Assembly (NCBI GenBank): GCA_031549455.1
Contig: JAVBPT010000070.1
Location: forward strand, 1 to 7,972
DNA: 7,972 nucleotides
Direction: 5' to 3'
From: JAVBPT01 sp031549455
GTDB lineage: Bacteria; Bacillota; Clostridia; Lachnospirales; JAKSVV01
Positions within the stretch are counted from its first letter, which is position 1. Each line of letters opens with the position of its first letter. Made by a program: the position numbers and the translations under genes. Below, piece after piece: positions 6,632 to 7,972 of the stretch. Below the pieces are notes generated by a model, which made no database searches, had not been told where the DNA came from, and saw nothing but the letters and a program-made list of their open reading frames with translations.

Positions 6632-7554
6632 TCTTGTTTGTATCACTGCACCATGTAATTGGCAAAACCTTCTTGGTAGAAAATTTTAAGCAGAGCGAAA
6701 AAAATATTATTCAGGAGAAACACATTGATATTCAGTCGGAGGGATTAAATATAGCACTTTGCTCAAAGATTCTTCAAACTGAGCCATTTATGCTGTCTTC
6801 AATTGGAGGTATGAATGGTCGATATATAAAAAATTATATCAGCATGCATAAGATCAAATCAGAGTTGCTCCATCTCAATCGGAATACCATTGAAAGCATT
6901 CAGATTGTGGATACAAATTCGAGAAGCGTTACAAGTCTCGAAAGCGAGCTCCACATGTTGGATGAGAAGAACACACAAACTTTTATTACACATTTTAGAG
7001 AAAATTTGAAAAAAATTGACATCGTATTTTTTGATTCATGCCTGCATAATTACATGACACAGGACAGCATAACACAACTTTATGCAGAAGCCAAAAGGAA
7101 TAATGTGAGAGTTTTCAAAAATGTAGTAAATCCGGCCGATCCGAACCTAAATAAGAATTATTACCTCAATTTTGAAAAAAAGATGCTAGAATCTTTAGGC
7201 GTTGACTTATCAAATTTCACAGAGATTCAAAAATTTATTGAAAATTACTTTAAGCAGGATACGCTGTATATTAGTGTGAATCTATATAAGGATGGTGTCT
7301 ATTTATTTTCCAAGGATAGTGTGCTCTATATTTCTCCGGTTTTTGCACTTGAAAATCGAAATGAAGTCTATGCGAATCAGGCTTTTATAGCGGGAATGAT
7401 GTCTGGTTTTGATAAGCGCTATGAAAAAGAAAAAATGTTGAGAACCGCTTACGCCACCTTGTTAATGCTTATGCAAAAAGAGAGCATTCTGGAGGTTAAC
7501 CGCCAGGAGATTTTCTTCCTTAGAAATAAGACCAAGACTACCAAAAAGGTGTAA
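6628..7554 (+). CDS. PfkB-fold protein lacking catalytic motifs (probable pseudokinase)
   Basis: 308 residues, collinear with 1-phosphofructokinase/tagatose-6-phosphate kinase proteins (FruK/LacC, about 310 residues). The fold is recognisable: MILFVSLHHVIGKT matches MILTVTLNPAIDRT, SSIGGMNGRYIKNYI (58-72) matches the GG.NG..I region, and ISVNLYKDGVYLF matches the VSLG.DGA.L strand. The functional motifs are gone. The substrate Asp of NPAID is Gly12, GGKG is QSEG (36-39), and the anion-hole and catalytic GAGD is YANQ (248-251), putting Gln251 where the catalytic base should be. Helix AFIAGMMSGF after it is kept, so the alignment is firm and the change is not a frameshift. It probably does not phosphorylate a sugar and may bind a ligand or partner instead. 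The start is GTG, with GGGAG (6617-6621) six bases before it. It is coupled to both neighbours by overlapping codons. Confidence 0.8.
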   Translation: MILFVSLHHVIGKTFLVENFKQSEKNIIQEKHIDIQSEGLNIALCSKILQTEPFMLSSIGGMNGRYIKNYISMHKIKSELLHLNRNTIESIQIVDTNSRSVTSLESELHMLDEKNTQTFITHFRENLKKIDIVFFDSCLHNYMTQDSITQLYAEAKRNNVRVFKNVVNPADPNLNKNYYLNFEKKMLESLGVDLSNFTEIQKFIENYFKQDTLYISVNLYKDGVYLFSKDSVLYISPVFALENRNEVYANQAFIAGMMSGFDKRYEKEKMLRTAYATLLMLMQKESILEVNRQEIFFLRNKTKTTKKV

Positions 7555-7972
7555 TGATGACGGGACAGTATAACACCGTTCTAAAAAAACAAGAGAGTAA
7601 GTTGAGTGTCAAAAAATCCACTTTCATTGCTCGGATTTTTCCTGCAAACACCATAGTAGAAGCAGAAAATGAAATAACTCGAGTGCAAAAATACTATCAT
7701 GATGCATCGCATAATGTATCGGTGTATAGAATAATAGAAGATGGAAAACTTACTGAGAAAGCAGGAGATGATGGAGAACCAAGCGGTACAGCTGGAAAAC
7801 CCATACTGGATATCCTAAGAGGCGAAAACTTATGCAACGTGCTAATTGTGGTAACAAGGTATTTCGGTGGAATTTTGTTGGGTACGGGAGGGCTTGTAAA
7901 GGCTTATTCAGAAGCAACAAAGGAAGTATTGAAGGAAGTGGAATATGTTCTAAGAACCGAAACGGGAATTCA
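7554..7972 (+). CDS. YigZ/IMPACT-family protein (UPF0029), 3' truncated
   Basis: 139 codons are visible of a protein normally about 205-215 residues; the gene runs off the window. The N-terminal IMPACT/UPF0029 domain is clear: KKSTFIARIFPANT, YYHDASHNVSVYRI, the signature DDGEPSGTAGKPILDIL (72-88), and VVTRYFGGILLGTGGLVKAYSEA (99-121). Homologues include E. coli YigZ and B. subtilis YvyE; the eukaryotic relative IMPACT regulates translation through GCN1/GCN2, but the bacterial role is not settled. The start ATG at 7554 overlaps the preceding TAA (TAATG). A second ATG at 7557 follows at once, and AAGGTG (7546-7551) is better spaced for it. Co-translation with the PfkB-like gene is likely. Confidence 0.93.
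   Translation, partial: MMTGQYNTVLKKQESKLSVKKSTFIARIFPANTIVEAENEITRVQKYYHDASHNVSVYRIIEDGKLTEKAGDDGEPSGTAGKPILDILRGENLCNVLIVVTRYFGGILLGTGGLVKAYSEATKEVLKEVEYVLRTETGI

Noticed and set aside
7369..7380. Loss of GAGD in the PfkB-like gene as a sequencing error or frameshift
   Set aside because: The codons TAT GCG AAT CAG do not become Gly-Ala-Gly-Asp by a single insertion or deletion. The alignment stays in register on both sides, and two other active-site motifs are also altered.

Overview
The window comes from a low-GC, endospore-forming member of the Firmicutes, most likely a clostridial-type anaerobe. The evidence is a contiguous spoIIGA-sigE-sigG sporulation cluster, a type III glutamine synthetase, A/T-rich intergenic DNA with sigma-A-like promoters, and strong purine-rich ribosome binding sites. 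All genes lie on the + strand. I see no RNA genes, mobile elements, CRISPR arrays or signs of recent transfer.

Region 1 (1-170) holds the last 34 codons of an unidentified gene, closed by a strong intrinsic terminator. Region 2 (about 172-2588) is the sporulation cluster. A candidate Spo0A-type promoter precedes spoIIGA, the membrane aspartic protease that activates pro-sigma-E. sigE, the mother-cell sigma factor with its pro-sequence, follows at once, and then sigG, the late forespore sigma factor. The 48-base sigE-sigG gap carries a candidate sigma-F/sigma-G promoter and a long hairpin whose 3' arm contains the sigG Shine-Dalgarno sequence. A transcript begun at that promoter should lack most of the 5' arm, whereas read-through from sigE would carry the whole hairpin. 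The layout could therefore keep sigG silent on the sigE message.

Region 3 (2589-4753) is glnN, a complete type III glutamine synthetase with its own sigma-A-like promoter and a short terminator-like hairpin at its stop codon.

Region 4 (4756-7972, running off the end) is a tightly coupled three-gene operon. It encodes a DUF2207 membrane protein with a signal peptide, a degenerate PfkB-family sugar kinase lacking the catalytic GAGD motif (a probable pseudokinase), and a YigZ/IMPACT-family protein cut by the window edge. Both junctions overlap (GTGA and TAATG). The operon promoter is bracketed by a perfect 9-bp inverted repeat. The pseudokinase in this operon is the best candidate for something undescribed; the rest is recognisable sporulation and nitrogen-metabolism machinery.
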